This document shows positions 1 through 7,783 of a stretch of DNA of 64,000 bases, piece by piece. The first letter of the stretch is position 1. Each line of letters starts with the position of its first letter. Position numbers and translations under genes: made by a program. The stretch spans positions 3,580,322 to 3,644,321 of the forward strand of contig NZ_CP036273.1 of NCBI RefSeq assembly GCF_007747215.1, given 5' to 3'. This stretch comes from Urbifossiella limnaea (lineage in GTDB: Bacteria > Planctomycetota > Planctomycetia > Gemmatales > Gemmataceae). The notes below the pieces were generated by a model. The model was not told the DNA's origin and made no database searches. It saw only the letters and a program-made list of their open reading frames with translations.

Positions 1-661
1 GGAGGGTCTTGTCGACGACCGCGGCGTCGACCGACCCCACCCGCGGCTTCTCCCGCGCCGCCGACCGGCCCCGCTTCAGGCCGTCGACGTGACCGAGGGC
101 GCTGGCCACGGCCGGCGGGACGAGTTCCTGGGCGACGGCCCACCCGAACACGCGCTTGATGCGACCCACCTGCTTGTTCACGACCCGTCGCGACCACCCG
201 ACCTGGATCACCTTGTCCTCGACCCGGGTTGTCCCCGTGGCCGGGTCGACGACCTTGACGCGGCGGGTGACGGGCTCGACGAGCATGGCCTCGCGGACGG
301 CCTTGAGTTTCGCCGGGGTGAACTCGGCGGCCGGGGTGCGGCCGTACAGCCGGCGGAGGAGGGCGAGGGCCCGCTTCAGCGGGTACATCTCCCCGGTGGG
401 TCGGTCGTCCTTCTGGTAGTAACCGGTCGCGAACCGGATGTACTGCGCGACCAGTTCGACGACGGTGAAGGGGTGCGGATCGGAGGTGGAGGTAGCTGCG
501 GGGCGGGCCTTCTCGGCCAGAAACTCGGCGACGAGGCGGTGGTAGGCCTCGCGGCTCTCGGGTGAGTTAAAAAGGCCGAGGTAGTGGTCGCGACCGCGGA
601 TGGTCACGACGGCGCAGGCGCGGGCCTTGTGGTAACGGTAGGTGGGGATGCGGACGGACAT
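1..661 (-). CDS. Tyrosine-type site-specific recombinase/integrase, N-terminal 220 residues
   Basis: The minus-strand frame is open from an ATG at 661 to the left edge, so the C-terminal catalytic part lies outside the window. The visible protein begins MSVRIPTYRYHKARACAVVT and has an N-terminal arm-type region followed by a helical SAM-like DNA-binding region (about residues 70-200) with RALALLRRLYGRTPAAEFTP and RIKRVFGWAVAQELVP, typical of phage-type integrases common in Gemmata. The catalytic R, H and Y are not visible. It starts 116 bases past the 3' end of tRNA-Pro on the same strand, which suggests a tRNA-targeted element extending leftwards. The family call is good; activity cannot be judged. 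Confidence 0.8.
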   Translation of the reverse strand, partial: MSVRIPTYRYHKARACAVVTIRGRDHYLGLFNSPESREAYHRLVAEFLAEKARPAATSTSDPHPFTVVELVAQYIRFATGYYQKDDRPTGEMYPLKRALALLRRLYGRTPAAEFTPAKLKAVREAMLVEPVTRRVKVVDPATGTTRVEDKVIQVGWSRRVVNKQVGRIKRVFGWAVAQELVPPAVASALGHVDGLKRGRSAAREKPRVGSVDAAVVDKTL

Positions 662-682
662 GGCGGACCCCGAGGCGGGTGA

Positions 683-701
683 ATCCAGTACGGTACTGGA
701 T
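683..701. repeat. Perfect 19-base palindrome upstream of the integrase
   Basis: ATCCAGTAC-G-GTACTGGAT has two perfect 9-base arms around one base. It lies 22 bases upstream of the integrase start and between it and the tRNA, so it could be an operator or a recombinase/excisionase site. That role is inferred from position only. Confidence 0.6.
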
Positions 702-721
702 CGGACCAGCTTTCGGGCCGC

Positions 722-740
722 TCTCCCCGGAAGGGGGAGG
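722..740 (-). terminator. Possible hairpin after tRNA-Pro
   Basis: TCTCCCC and GGGGAGG-type arms can form a 6-7 bp stem about 37 bases past the tRNA 3' end on the minus strand. No clear U-tract follows, so this is a weak terminator candidate. Confidence 0.3.
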
Positions 741-776
741 TACGCGAAGTGCGTTCGGCCAAAGGACTTACTTCAG

Positions 777-850
777 TCGGGCTGACAGGATTCGAACCTG
801 CGACCTCTTGGTCCCGAACCAAGCGCTCTACCAAGCTGAGCTACAGCCCG
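777..850 (-). tRNA. tRNA-Pro (anticodon CGG)
   Basis: On the minus strand the sequence folds as a complete cloverleaf. The acceptor arms are CGGGCTG and CAGCCCG, and the anticodon stem CTTGG/CCAAG encloses loop TTCGGGA with anticodon CGG, which reads CCG proline codons. The T-loop is TTCGAAT and the discriminator is A. CCA is not encoded. The neighbouring integrase makes its 3' end a likely attachment site. Confidence 0.95.
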
Positions 851-884
851 TCACCCGCGGCCGGGCCGGTGGGTGCGTGGGGGA

Positions 885-912
885 ATACTATCGATCCGCT
901 CGGCGTTGTCAA
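885..912 (-). promoter_or_regulatory. Predicted sigma70-type promoter of tRNA-Pro
   Basis: On the minus strand a consensus -35 TTGACA (907-912) is followed after 16 bases by TAGTAT (885-890). The predicted start is about 28 bases upstream of the tRNA. Confidence 0.65.
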
Positions 913-1020
913 CGCCAGCCGACAAATCGCGTTGTATCTGGACCCACGGCCGGCACTTGAATCCCGTCCGTGCGGGGGTTAGCCTGAATTCCACACTCCA
1001 CGTCCGTCGCAGGGGTTCCG

Positions 1021-2511
1021 ATGGCACCCGTCCGCGCCTCCTTCGCCGCTCTGGTCGTGTTCGTTGCGGCCGTCGGCGACTCGCCCGCACAGCCGCCCAA
1101 GGCCGCCAACCTGCCCCAGAAAACCGGCCAGTACCTGGAGGTTGCCACCTTCAAGTCGCAGGGCGGTGTCCTCAAGGGCGAGGTTGCCAAGGCCAAGACC
1201 GCGTTCGAGGTGTTTGCCAAGTATCACGCCGAGTACGTCGCCAACCCCGTCACCCACACCGCCCCGCAAGACTTCCGCTCCGAACCGCCGCCGCCCAACG
1301 CGCCGCTCACTGTGGACGGACTCCTCAACGAAATCTACCGCCACCTCATCGTCCCCAGCCCGGTCGTGCCGCTCCACCCGACGCCCGGCCAGCCGAACCT
1401 CTCGACTGCCACGGCCCGCGACACCGAGATGATCGCCAAGGAGGCGGAGTACATCCGCGAGTTCGGCGCGGCCCTCGACAAGGCGCTCGGAGGTGTGGTG
1501 AAGCAGTCCAACGAGCGCGTCGTCCGCGTCGGCGCCGCCCGGATGCTCGCCGCCGCCTGCCGCTCGGGGGCCAGCGCCCACTGGCCGACCGTGACGGAAC
1601 TGCTCACCGCCCCGAACATGGACCCCGAGGTCCGGTACTACGCCCTCCAGGCCGCCGGCAACCTCCTCGCCGCCTACGACATCAACGACTACCGCTCCCG
1701 CCGCCACGCGGCCGACGCCAAGACCGTCGGCGCCCTTGTCACCGCGGTACAGAACTGCGTGTTGAAGCCGGAGGCGATCCTGCCGCTGATCGACGTTCCG
1801 GACGGGAAGGGCGCCGTCCGCAAGGTGCTGCCGCCCGACCAGGTGCCCGTACACCAGTTCATCCGCCGGCAGGCCGTCCGGGCGCTGGGGCAGGTCCGGT
1901 TCGCCGAGTTCGATTCGGAGAAGGGGAAAACCCTCTACCCCGCTCACACCCTGGCCCTCGTCGCGTTGAACAAGTTGACCGTGGAGACGTTCAGCGTCAG
2001 CGGCGAGAAGGTGGACGTCGTCGCGGCCCCCAAGAATCAGATCGGCGACGCCAACGACGCGGGCGAGGCGGTGCTCGGCATCCTGAACATGGCCCCGCCG
2101 CGCGGCGGGGCCGCGGCCAAGCAGTACGCCGCCCCGATGGCCGACGTCATCGCCACCGGCGTCATCACCTGGGTTGGTCCGCGCTCGACCGACCCGGCGA
2201 GCAAGGCGCTGCCGTGGCGGGGGACGGCCCAGCGGCTCGACGAGGGGCTGAAGACCTGGCAGGGGCTGTTCGACGTGAACTGGAATCCGGCCCAGCCGGT
2301 CATCCGGCCGGAGCTCGTTCCCGCCTCGGCGAAGGACGTGGCCAAGGCCGTCGCCGACAACGTGATCACGCCGCTCGGCTCGGCCACCGGCACGGTGAAC
2401 CTCACCGGGCTGCAAACGTTCCAGCGCGACGTGTTGCGGAAGTCGAAGGACATCACCCCGCGGCCGTTCGGCGGCGCGGGCAGCCCGGCCCTGCCGGTGC
2501 AGTACCCGTAA
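1021..2511 (+). CDS. Secreted protein of unknown function, possibly HEAT-like
   Basis: A 496-residue protein with an N-terminal signal sequence (about residues 1-24, ending near SPAQ). The ATG follows an AGGGG ribosome-binding site by six bases. The body is helical and contains stretches such as VRYYALQAAGNLLAA and RRQAVRALGQVRFAEF that resemble HEAT-like repeats. No catalytic motif was found. It lies 35 bases before another secreted protein, so the two are probably co-transcribed. I do not recognise a named family. Confidence 0.8.
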   Translation: MAPVRASFAALVVFVAAVGDSPAQPPKAANLPQKTGQYLEVATFKSQGGVLKGEVAKAKTAFEVFAKYHAEYVANPVTHTAPQDFRSEPPPPNAPLTVDGLLNEIYRHLIVPSPVVPLHPTPGQPNLSTATARDTEMIAKEAEYIREFGAALDKALGGVVKQSNERVVRVGAARMLAAACRSGASAHWPTVTELLTAPNMDPEVRYYALQAAGNLLAAYDINDYRSRRHAADAKTVGALVTAVQNCVLKPEAILPLIDVPDGKGAVRKVLPPDQVPVHQFIRRQAVRALGQVRFAEFDSEKGKTLYPAHTLALVALNKLTVETFSVSGEKVDVVAAPKNQIGDANDAGEAVLGILNMAPPRGGAAAKQYAAPMADVIATGVITWVGPRSTDPASKALPWRGTAQRLDEGLKTWQGLFDVNWNPAQPVIRPELVPASAKDVAKAVADNVITPLGSATGTVNLTGLQTFQRDVLRKSKDITPRPFGGAGSPALPVQYP

Positions 2512-2546
2512 CGCCGCCCGATTCACCCCCGTTCGGAGACGACGCG

Positions 2547-4805
2547 ATGAGGCGGTTCCTGTTCGCCGTGCTCGCCGCCACGCTCGTCGTGGCCCACGCC
2601 GACGCCGGCTATTTCGTCGTCCGCATTATCCTGGAGGGCGGCGGCGGCGGCGGGGCCGGAGGCGCCCCTGGCTCCAGTAGCGGTCCGACCGGCGGCATGC
2701 CGATGCCGCAACCCGGTCCCGGGTCGAGTTCGGCCGGCCCCACCCGCGGCGGGCCGATGGGGCCGCCGCCGGCGCCCGGTAGCTCGTCCGGCGGGCCGAC
2801 GGGCTTGGCCGACGCCGGCTCCAGTCCGCAGGACCCCACGCGGTCGATCTTCGTCGTCATCCCGGTGACGAAGTCGCCCGAGGTCAAGAACGGGCAGGCC
2901 GGGCTGTTCTACCCCGCCCTCAAGGAAAGCTCGACGTTCAACCCGCGCTGGCCGATCATCCTCCACCACCCGTTCGGCTCCACTAACCTGCTCGTGGACA
3001 GCACGCAGGTTCAACTTTACGCCGAGCCCGCCGGGAAGCCCGCCACCACCAAGACGTACACGAGCCTGGTCCGCGACCGGCACAAGGAGTGGCAGCGCAC
3101 CAAGGACGATACGCAGAAGCTCCTCAACGTCCTGTCCGAAGCCCTGGAGGTCGGCCTCGTCGACGACGCCGAGAAGATGGCCGACGAGTTGCTGGCCGCC
3201 GTCAAGGACGTTAAGGACAAGAAGGGGACGAACACGCCGGCGGTCGAGCGGTTCGCCGCCGCCTACGGCCCGCTGCAGGGCAAGCTCCGCGCCCGCGTCC
3301 TCCACTCGGGCGACGGGCCGGACTGGAAGGAGCGGCTCGGGGTCGGGTTCAACGACCTCCAGAACACGCCCAGCAGCCACTACCACGTCGTGACGACCGG
3401 CGGTACCCGTGCCGTCGAAGTGCAGCGGCGGTCGGAACAACTGGAGGCGAACTTCCGCGCCTTCTATCTGTGGCACGCCGCCCGCGGCGTCGGCCTCCCG
3501 CTGCCGGAGAAGCAACTGCCGGTCATCCTGGCCGGGTCGGCGACGGAGGTCCGCCGGCTCCGCGAGGCGCTCGACGTGCCGAGCATCATCGCCGACGGGT
3601 TCTACTCCCCTGACCACGACGTGCTCGTGCTGTCGCCCGAGCGGCTGGACGAGGTCGGCCTGACGTTCCAGCGGCAGGTGAACAGCAACTACGCCCGCGG
3701 CGTCCAGCGCGACCGGCTCCTCCACCCCGAGACCTACACGCCGGACAGCCCCATCGTGAAGCTCAACGACGACGGCCGCGGCAAGGAGGGGATGAAGGCC
3801 GCCGACGTGGCGCGGATGATGACCTGGGCGATGGCCGACGCCTACAACCAGCACGACACCGAGCTGGCCGCGGTGACCCGCGAGGGCTGCCGGCAACTCT
3901 TCTACGCCACCGGCCTGATGCCGAAGCACGTCAGCAGCCCGATGTGGCTGGCTCACGGGTCGGCGGAGTTCTTCCACCGCCCGCGCGGGGCCGTGTTCAC
4001 CGACGGGCCGGAGGACAAGGTCATTGCCACGGTGGGGCTGGCTCCCGGGTACGGGGCGCCGAACTTCGCGCAGCAGAAGCTGTTCCGCGACTTCCAGGCG
4101 AAGAAGGTGCTGCCGGCGGACCCGGCCGTGGTGCTCAAGAACGTCGTGACCGACGCCTACTTCGCGGCCGTCAGCGCCAAGCTGGACGCCGACGACCCGA
4201 AGCTGCCGAAGCCGAAGGACCCGCCGGCGGGAGCCGGCCCGGTGGCCGGCGGCGGCTTCCCGGGCGCGGGTGTGGGCGCGGGGCCGCGCCCCGGGTCGAG
4301 TTCGTCGCCGGGGCCGGGGTCGAGTGCGTCCGGGCCGCCGCCGCTGAGCCCGATGGGGTCCGGCCCGACGGCGGCCGGGGCGACCGGAGCGCCCGCCGCC
4401 GAGGACCCGGTCAGCTACGCCCGCCGCCGGCAGGAGTTCCTGGTGAACAAGGCCCGCAGCACGTCGTGGGCGTTGTACCACCACCTGGCCACCAACCACC
4501 CCGCCGAGCTGCGCCGCTACTTCGAGGAGCTCGGCAAACTGCCGCGCGACATGCCGTTCGACGGGGTCACGAACTGGGACGTCTTCCTCCGGGCGTTCAA
4601 CCTGACGACCGGGTCCGAGGCCGGAAAGGTGTCGGTGAACCAGTTCGCGGCGGACTGGTTCACCGGTGTCGCCTCGCAGCGGCAGACCGGCGAGGACCTG
4701 ACGCTGCACGCTCCGCCGCCGCCGTCGGCCAACCAGCCGACCGGGATGCCCGGGATGCCCGGCGGCGGGATGCCCCAGCCGGGGCCGCCGTCGTCGCGGA
4801 ACTGA
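2547..4805 (+). CDS. Secreted protein with Gly/Pro/Ser-rich linkers, weakly DUF1570-like
   Basis: A 752-residue protein starting MRRFLFAVLAATLVVAHADA, a signal peptide. The frame is open far upstream, but the signal peptide and the end of the preceding gene place the start at 2547. Low-complexity segments built from PGSSS, GPT and PGP units lie near residues 30-95 and 565-615. A central region has WLAHGSAEFFHRP (near residue 470), which looks like the WLxEGxAxYF motif of DUF1570-type metallopeptidase-like proteins, but with His at the Glu position. Function is unknown. It probably sits in an operon with the gene upstream. Confidence 0.8.
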   Translation: MRRFLFAVLAATLVVAHADAGYFVVRIILEGGGGGGAGGAPGSSSGPTGGMPMPQPGPGSSSAGPTRGGPMGPPPAPGSSSGGPTGLADAGSSPQDPTRSIFVVIPVTKSPEVKNGQAGLFYPALKESSTFNPRWPIILHHPFGSTNLLVDSTQVQLYAEPAGKPATTKTYTSLVRDRHKEWQRTKDDTQKLLNVLSEALEVGLVDDAEKMADELLAAVKDVKDKKGTNTPAVERFAAAYGPLQGKLRARVLHSGDGPDWKERLGVGFNDLQNTPSSHYHVVTTGGTRAVEVQRRSEQLEANFRAFYLWHAARGVGLPLPEKQLPVILAGSATEVRRLREALDVPSIIADGFYSPDHDVLVLSPERLDEVGLTFQRQVNSNYARGVQRDRLLHPETYTPDSPIVKLNDDGRGKEGMKAADVARMMTWAMADAYNQHDTELAAVTREGCRQLFYATGLMPKHVSSPMWLAHGSAEFFHRPRGAVFTDGPEDKVIATVGLAPGYGAPNFAQQKLFRDFQAKKVLPADPAVVLKNVVTDAYFAAVSAKLDADDPKLPKPKDPPAGAGPVAGGGFPGAGVGAGPRPGSSSSPGPGSSASGPPPLSPMGSGPTAAGATGAPAAEDPVSYARRRQEFLVNKARSTSWALYHHLATNHPAELRRYFEELGKLPRDMPFDGVTNWDVFLRAFNLTTGSEAGKVSVNQFAADWFTGVASQRQTGEDLTLHAPPPPSANQPTGMPGMPGGGMPQPGPPSSRN

Positions 4806-4815
4806 GTGGTCCCGC

Positions 4816-4859
4816 CCGCTCGCGGCGTGGCGACCCGCGGGTCGCCACGCCACGAGCGG
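4816..4859. repeat. Intergenic palindromic repeat, copy 1
   Basis: A 28-base perfect palindrome (4824-4851, centred on CCCGCGGG) extends to 44 bases with one mismatch. It begins CCGCTCGCGGCGTGGCG, close to CCGCTTGCGGCTTAGCG at 38970, and both are preceded by TGGTYCCGCC directly after a stop codon. It can act as a terminator for the gene ending at 4805, but the shared sequence also suggests a REP-like family. Confidence 0.65.
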
Positions 4860-4891
4860 CGCTCGCGTTTCACCCCTCTCCCGAGCCCGCC

Positions 4892-5767
4892 ATGCACCCG
4901 AACCTCACCCGGCGTTCGTTCCTCGCCGCCGGCTCCGCTGCCGCCGCCGCCCCGGCTCTCGTCGCGCAGCCCGCCGGGCCTCGCTTCAAGCTCGGCCTGG
5001 TCACCTACAACGTCGCGGCGAACTGGGACCTGACGACCGTGCTCCGCGTGTGCCGTGAGGTCGGCATCGCCGGCGTCGAGTGCCGCACCACACACCGACA
5101 CGGCGTCGAGCCCGCCTTGACAGCCGACGCCCGCCGCGACGTGCGGCGGCAGTTCGCCGACAGCGGCGTCGCCTTCTGGGGGTGCGGCAGCGTGTGCGAG
5201 TTCCACGCCGCGGACCCGGCCGTGGTGCGGCGGAACGTCGAGGATTGCAAGCGGTTCGTCGAGTTGGTAAAGGATTTGGGCGGCCGCGGCGTGAAGGTCC
5301 GCCCGAACGGCGTCCCGCCCGGCGGCGACCCGGCCCGCACGTTCGAGCAGATCGGCCGGGCGCTTACCGAGTGCGGCCGGGCCGCGGCCGACGCCGGCGT
5401 CGAAATTTGGGTGGAGGTGCACGGCGCGGTGACGGCGGTGCCGCGGAACATGAAGGCGATCATGGACGCGTGCAGCAGCCCGGCGGTCGGCGTGACGTGG
5501 AACTCGAACGCCTCCGACCTGGACGACCAGAAGGCGATCGGGGCGAACTTCGAGCTGCTACGGCCGTGGGTGAAGTCGTGCCACATCAACGACCTGGAGA
5601 ACGACCGCCGCGGCACCTACCCGTACCGCGACCTGTTCCGCCGGCTTGCCGCGATGAACTACGACCGGTACACGCTGATCGAGGTCGGCCGCAGCTACGA
5701 GGTTGCCGCGGGGGTGGAGTTTCTGAAGGGCTACAAGAAGCTGTGGGAGGAGCTGACGCGGGCGTGA
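4892..5767 (+). CDS. Tat-signal sugar phosphate isomerase/epimerase-like TIM-barrel protein
   Basis: A 291-residue protein beginning MHPNLTRRSFLAAGSAAAAA, a twin-arginine signal (RRSFLA), so it is probably exported folded. The rest is an AP-endonuclease-2-like TIM barrel (xylose isomerase-like family): FKLGLVTYNV starts the barrel and VEIWVEVHG, VGVTWNSNASD and VKSCHINDLEND supply the usual Glu, Asp and His metal-ligand positions. Members act on sugars, inositols or hydroxypyruvate. The substrate cannot be read here. A convergent polysaccharide gene follows after a hairpin. Confidence 0.82.
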   Translation: MHPNLTRRSFLAAGSAAAAAPALVAQPAGPRFKLGLVTYNVAANWDLTTVLRVCREVGIAGVECRTTHRHGVEPALTADARRDVRRQFADSGVAFWGCGSVCEFHAADPAVVRRNVEDCKRFVELVKDLGGRGVKVRPNGVPPGGDPARTFEQIGRALTECGRAAADAGVEIWVEVHGAVTAVPRNMKAIMDACSSPAVGVTWNSNASDLDDQKAIGANFELLRPWVKSCHINDLENDRRGTYPYRDLFRRLAAMNYDRYTLIEVGRSYEVAAGVEFLKGYKKLWEELTRA

Positions 5768-5771
5768 TGGT

Positions 5772-5787
5772 CCGCCGCGAGCGGCGG
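5772..5787. terminator. Short hairpin between convergent genes, possible remnant of the palindromic repeat
   Basis: CCGCCGC-GA-GCGGCGG lies exactly between the stop codons of two convergent genes, so it could stop transcription in both directions. Its flank TGGTCCGCCGC matches the opening of the repeats at 4816 and 38966, so it may be a shortened copy. Confidence 0.5.
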
Positions 5788-5788
5788 T

Positions 5789-7186
5789 TCAGTAGGCGTG
5801 CTTCTGCTTGGCGAACACCATCCGCCACACCGTCAGGAACATGATCCGCACGTCGAACAGCGGGTTCCAGTGGGTGATGTAGTACAGGTCGAACTGCACC
5901 CGCTTGCGGAGCGACGAGTTGCCGCGCCAGCCGTTCACCTGGGCCCACCCGGTCATACCGGCCTTCACCGCGTGGCGGGCCATGTAGTTCGGAATCGACT
6001 TCCGGAACTTGCTCACGAACACCGGCCGTTCCGGCCGCGGCCCAACCAGGCTCATGTCGCCCATCAACACGTTGAACAGCTGCGGTAGCTCGTCGATGTT
6101 CGTCGCCCGGAGAATACTGCCGAGGCGCGTCTTGCGCGGGTCGTTCGTACCGGTCATTTGCGCGCCGCCGGCCTCGGCGTCGACGCGCATGCTGCGGAAC
6201 TTCAGCATGTGGAACGACCGCCCGTTCAGCCCGCAGCGCTCCTGCCGGTATAGCACCGGGCCCGGGCTCGTCGCCTTCACGAGGAGCGCGACCAGGGCCA
6301 GGAACGGGGCGAGCACGATCAGTGCCGTCGTCGCTAACACCACGTCCATGACGCGCTTCACCACGACGTTCAGGCCGTGGTGCGGGCTCTCGCGGAGGCC
6401 GATCACCGTCATCCCGTGCAGGCTTGTGGTCGTCAGTCCGAACCCGGCCAGGGCCGGCACGTCGGCGATGAGCCGCACGTCCACGACGGTCTCGGACAGG
6501 GCGGCGAACACGCGGCGGGCGTCGGGGTAGCGGTTCAGCGGCAGCGCGATGAACACGTGCTCGATGTGGTGCTTTTGCACCAACTCCGGCAGCTCCTCGA
6601 TCCGCCCGACGACGGGGAGGTCGGTCGGGATGCGGCCGGGGTCGTCCTCGACGTGGCCGACGGTGCGGATGCCGGTCCAGTTCAGGTGCCGCAGCGTCCG
6701 CGACGTGCGGCGCGCCAGCCGGCCCGTGCCCACGATGAGTGCGTGACTCTGGTTCAAGCCGCGCCGCCGGAGCCCGCGCACGACCTGCCACGACGCCCGC
6801 CGCAACCCCACAATGGCGAAGAAGCCGCCGGTGGCGAACAGCACCATGACGGCCCGCGACTCGTACTGGGCGTGGCGGACGAAACTGGTAGCCATGACGG
6901 CCAGGGCCATCAGACCGACGCCGCGGGCCACCGCCACGAGCTCCTCGCGGAAGCGGCGCATGCGGTGGACTTCGTACATCCCCGTGAGGCGATAGCTGAC
7001 GACCGCGATGAGTGCGACGAGCGGCAGGTTGGCAACGTACTGCCCGAACTCGGGCACGGGGTGAAGGATCGGAATGAGGTCGGTGCGGAAGCGGACGAAG
7101 TAGGCGACGAGCCAGGCGGTGGCGGTCAGGGCCAGGTCGCCGAGCACGAACCACGCAACGAGCGGCTGACTGGTGCGGTTAGTCAT
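5789..7186 (-). CDS. Exopolysaccharide polyprenyl glycosylphosphotransferase (WcaJ/WbaP type)
   Basis: A 465-residue membrane enzyme that transfers a sugar-1-phosphate to undecaprenyl phosphate, the first step of envelope polysaccharide assembly. Hydrophobic segments occupy about residues 1-130. A Rossmann-like CoA-binding-type domain follows (HALIVGTGRLARR). The catalytic domain begins VKRVMDVVLATTALIV and includes PVLYRQERCGLNGRSFHMLKFRSM, a TNIDELPQLFNVL motif and MSLVGPRPERPVF, all diagnostic. The ATG at 7186 is preferred over an upstream in-frame start at 7252 because the upstream residues are not membrane-like and overlap the promoter. The donor sugar is unknown. Confidence 0.92.
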   Translation of the reverse strand: MTNRTSQPLVAWFVLGDLALTATAWLVAYFVRFRTDLIPILHPVPEFGQYVANLPLVALIAVVSYRLTGMYEVHRMRRFREELVAVARGVGLMALAVMATSFVRHAQYESRAVMVLFATGGFFAIVGLRRASWQVVRGLRRRGLNQSHALIVGTGRLARRTSRTLRHLNWTGIRTVGHVEDDPGRIPTDLPVVGRIEELPELVQKHHIEHVFIALPLNRYPDARRVFAALSETVVDVRLIADVPALAGFGLTTTSLHGMTVIGLRESPHHGLNVVVKRVMDVVLATTALIVLAPFLALVALLVKATSPGPVLYRQERCGLNGRSFHMLKFRSMRVDAEAGGAQMTGTNDPRKTRLGSILRATNIDELPQLFNVLMGDMSLVGPRPERPVFVSKFRKSIPNYMARHAVKAGMTGWAQVNGWRGNSSLRKRVQFDLYYITHWNPLFDVRIMFLTVWRMVFAKQKHAY

Positions 7187-7223
7187 CTTCTTCTGTGCGT
7201 CCCGCGGTCCGTGCGGTGGCGGG

Positions 7224-7252
7224 ACAGTATCACCCCCGGCGGGGGGTGTCAA
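7224..7252 (-). promoter_or_regulatory. Predicted promoter of the glycosylphosphotransferase
   Basis: On the minus strand TTGACA (7247-7252) and TACTGT (7224-7229) are 17 bases apart. The spacer contains an inverted repeat CACCCCC-GGCG-GGGGGTG that could bind a regulator. The leader would be about 30 bases. Confidence 0.55.
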
Positions 7253-7258
7253 TCCGGC

Positions 7259-7264
7259 TAGAAT
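7259..7264 (+). promoter_or_regulatory. Possible -10 element (TAGAAT) for the small gene at 7296
   Basis: TAGAAT differs from TATAAT by one base and is well placed for a 25-base leader. No matching -35 was seen. It lies back to back with the minus-strand promoter. Confidence 0.35.
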
Positions 7265-7295
7265 GCCCCGGTCACCCTGCTTCCGGAGCCGACCC

Positions 7296-7472
7296 GTGTT
7301 GACCGCCGACCAGCTGCTCGCCCGCCTGTACGCCCTTCGGAAGGATTACGCCGACGACCCCGAAGACGAGACGTATCAGGCGCTCCACCATGCCTTTCTG
7401 TTCATTTCGTACAACATGGCCGGCTTCAAGGAGTACGTTCAGGCCGAGGCCGCGAAGCAACCCCCCGGCTGA
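7296..7472 (+). CDS. Small acidic protein of unknown function
   Basis: A 58-residue protein starting (V/M)LTADQLLARLYALRKDYA. The GTG start follows GGAG by eight bases. Longer in-frame starts at 7263 or 7173 would include unlikely Cys/Gly/Pro-rich residues. It is predicted to be helical and soluble with no signal. The codon pattern is like its neighbours. I do not recognise a family. It is divergent from the glycosylphosphotransferase gene. Confidence 0.7.
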   Translation: MLTADQLLARLYALRKDYADDPEDETYQALHHAFLFISYNMAGFKEYVQAEAAKQPPG

Positions 7473-7783
7473 CTTTCGCACCGATCTGCTTGCGCTGCCG
7501 TGCCTTGCGGCGAGACACTGGTTTGGCTCACGTTACGAGCCTGGTCCGTCTTACGGGCGCGTTGCTGATTGCGACGGGTGTAGGGGAGCCGTGACCCGAT
7601 CTGCGGGCCACCGGCTGTGCCGGTCGAGGCGGCTTGGCGGGTTATTTTCGCAACCACTGCGACCTTTCGACCGGCCGGCCCGTCTACAGGATGAGGCACT
7701 TTGGGGTAAGCTCCCGTATCAGGATGCGCCCGGTGCCCGGCCCAGTCCGACGCCACCCGACGCCGCAGCCAGGAGGTTAGACG
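7473..7783. other. 311-base intergenic region without a supported gene
   Basis: Less GC-rich than its surroundings in places (TTATTTTCGCAA near 7640). The strong ribosome-binding site AGGAGG for the next gene is at 7771-7776. No convincing promoter pair, RNA gene or repeat was found. It should contain the promoter of the cyclophilin gene. Confidence 0.6.

Noticed and set aside
2640-2820. Tandem PGSSS/GPT units as a DNA repeat array
   Set aside because: The repetition is in amino-acid composition and is irregular at DNA level. It is a low-complexity protein linker.
873-4805. A 1310-residue plus-strand reading frame
   Set aside because: Only the part from 2547 codes for a protein with a signal peptide. 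The earlier part overlaps a real gene in another frame (1021-2511).
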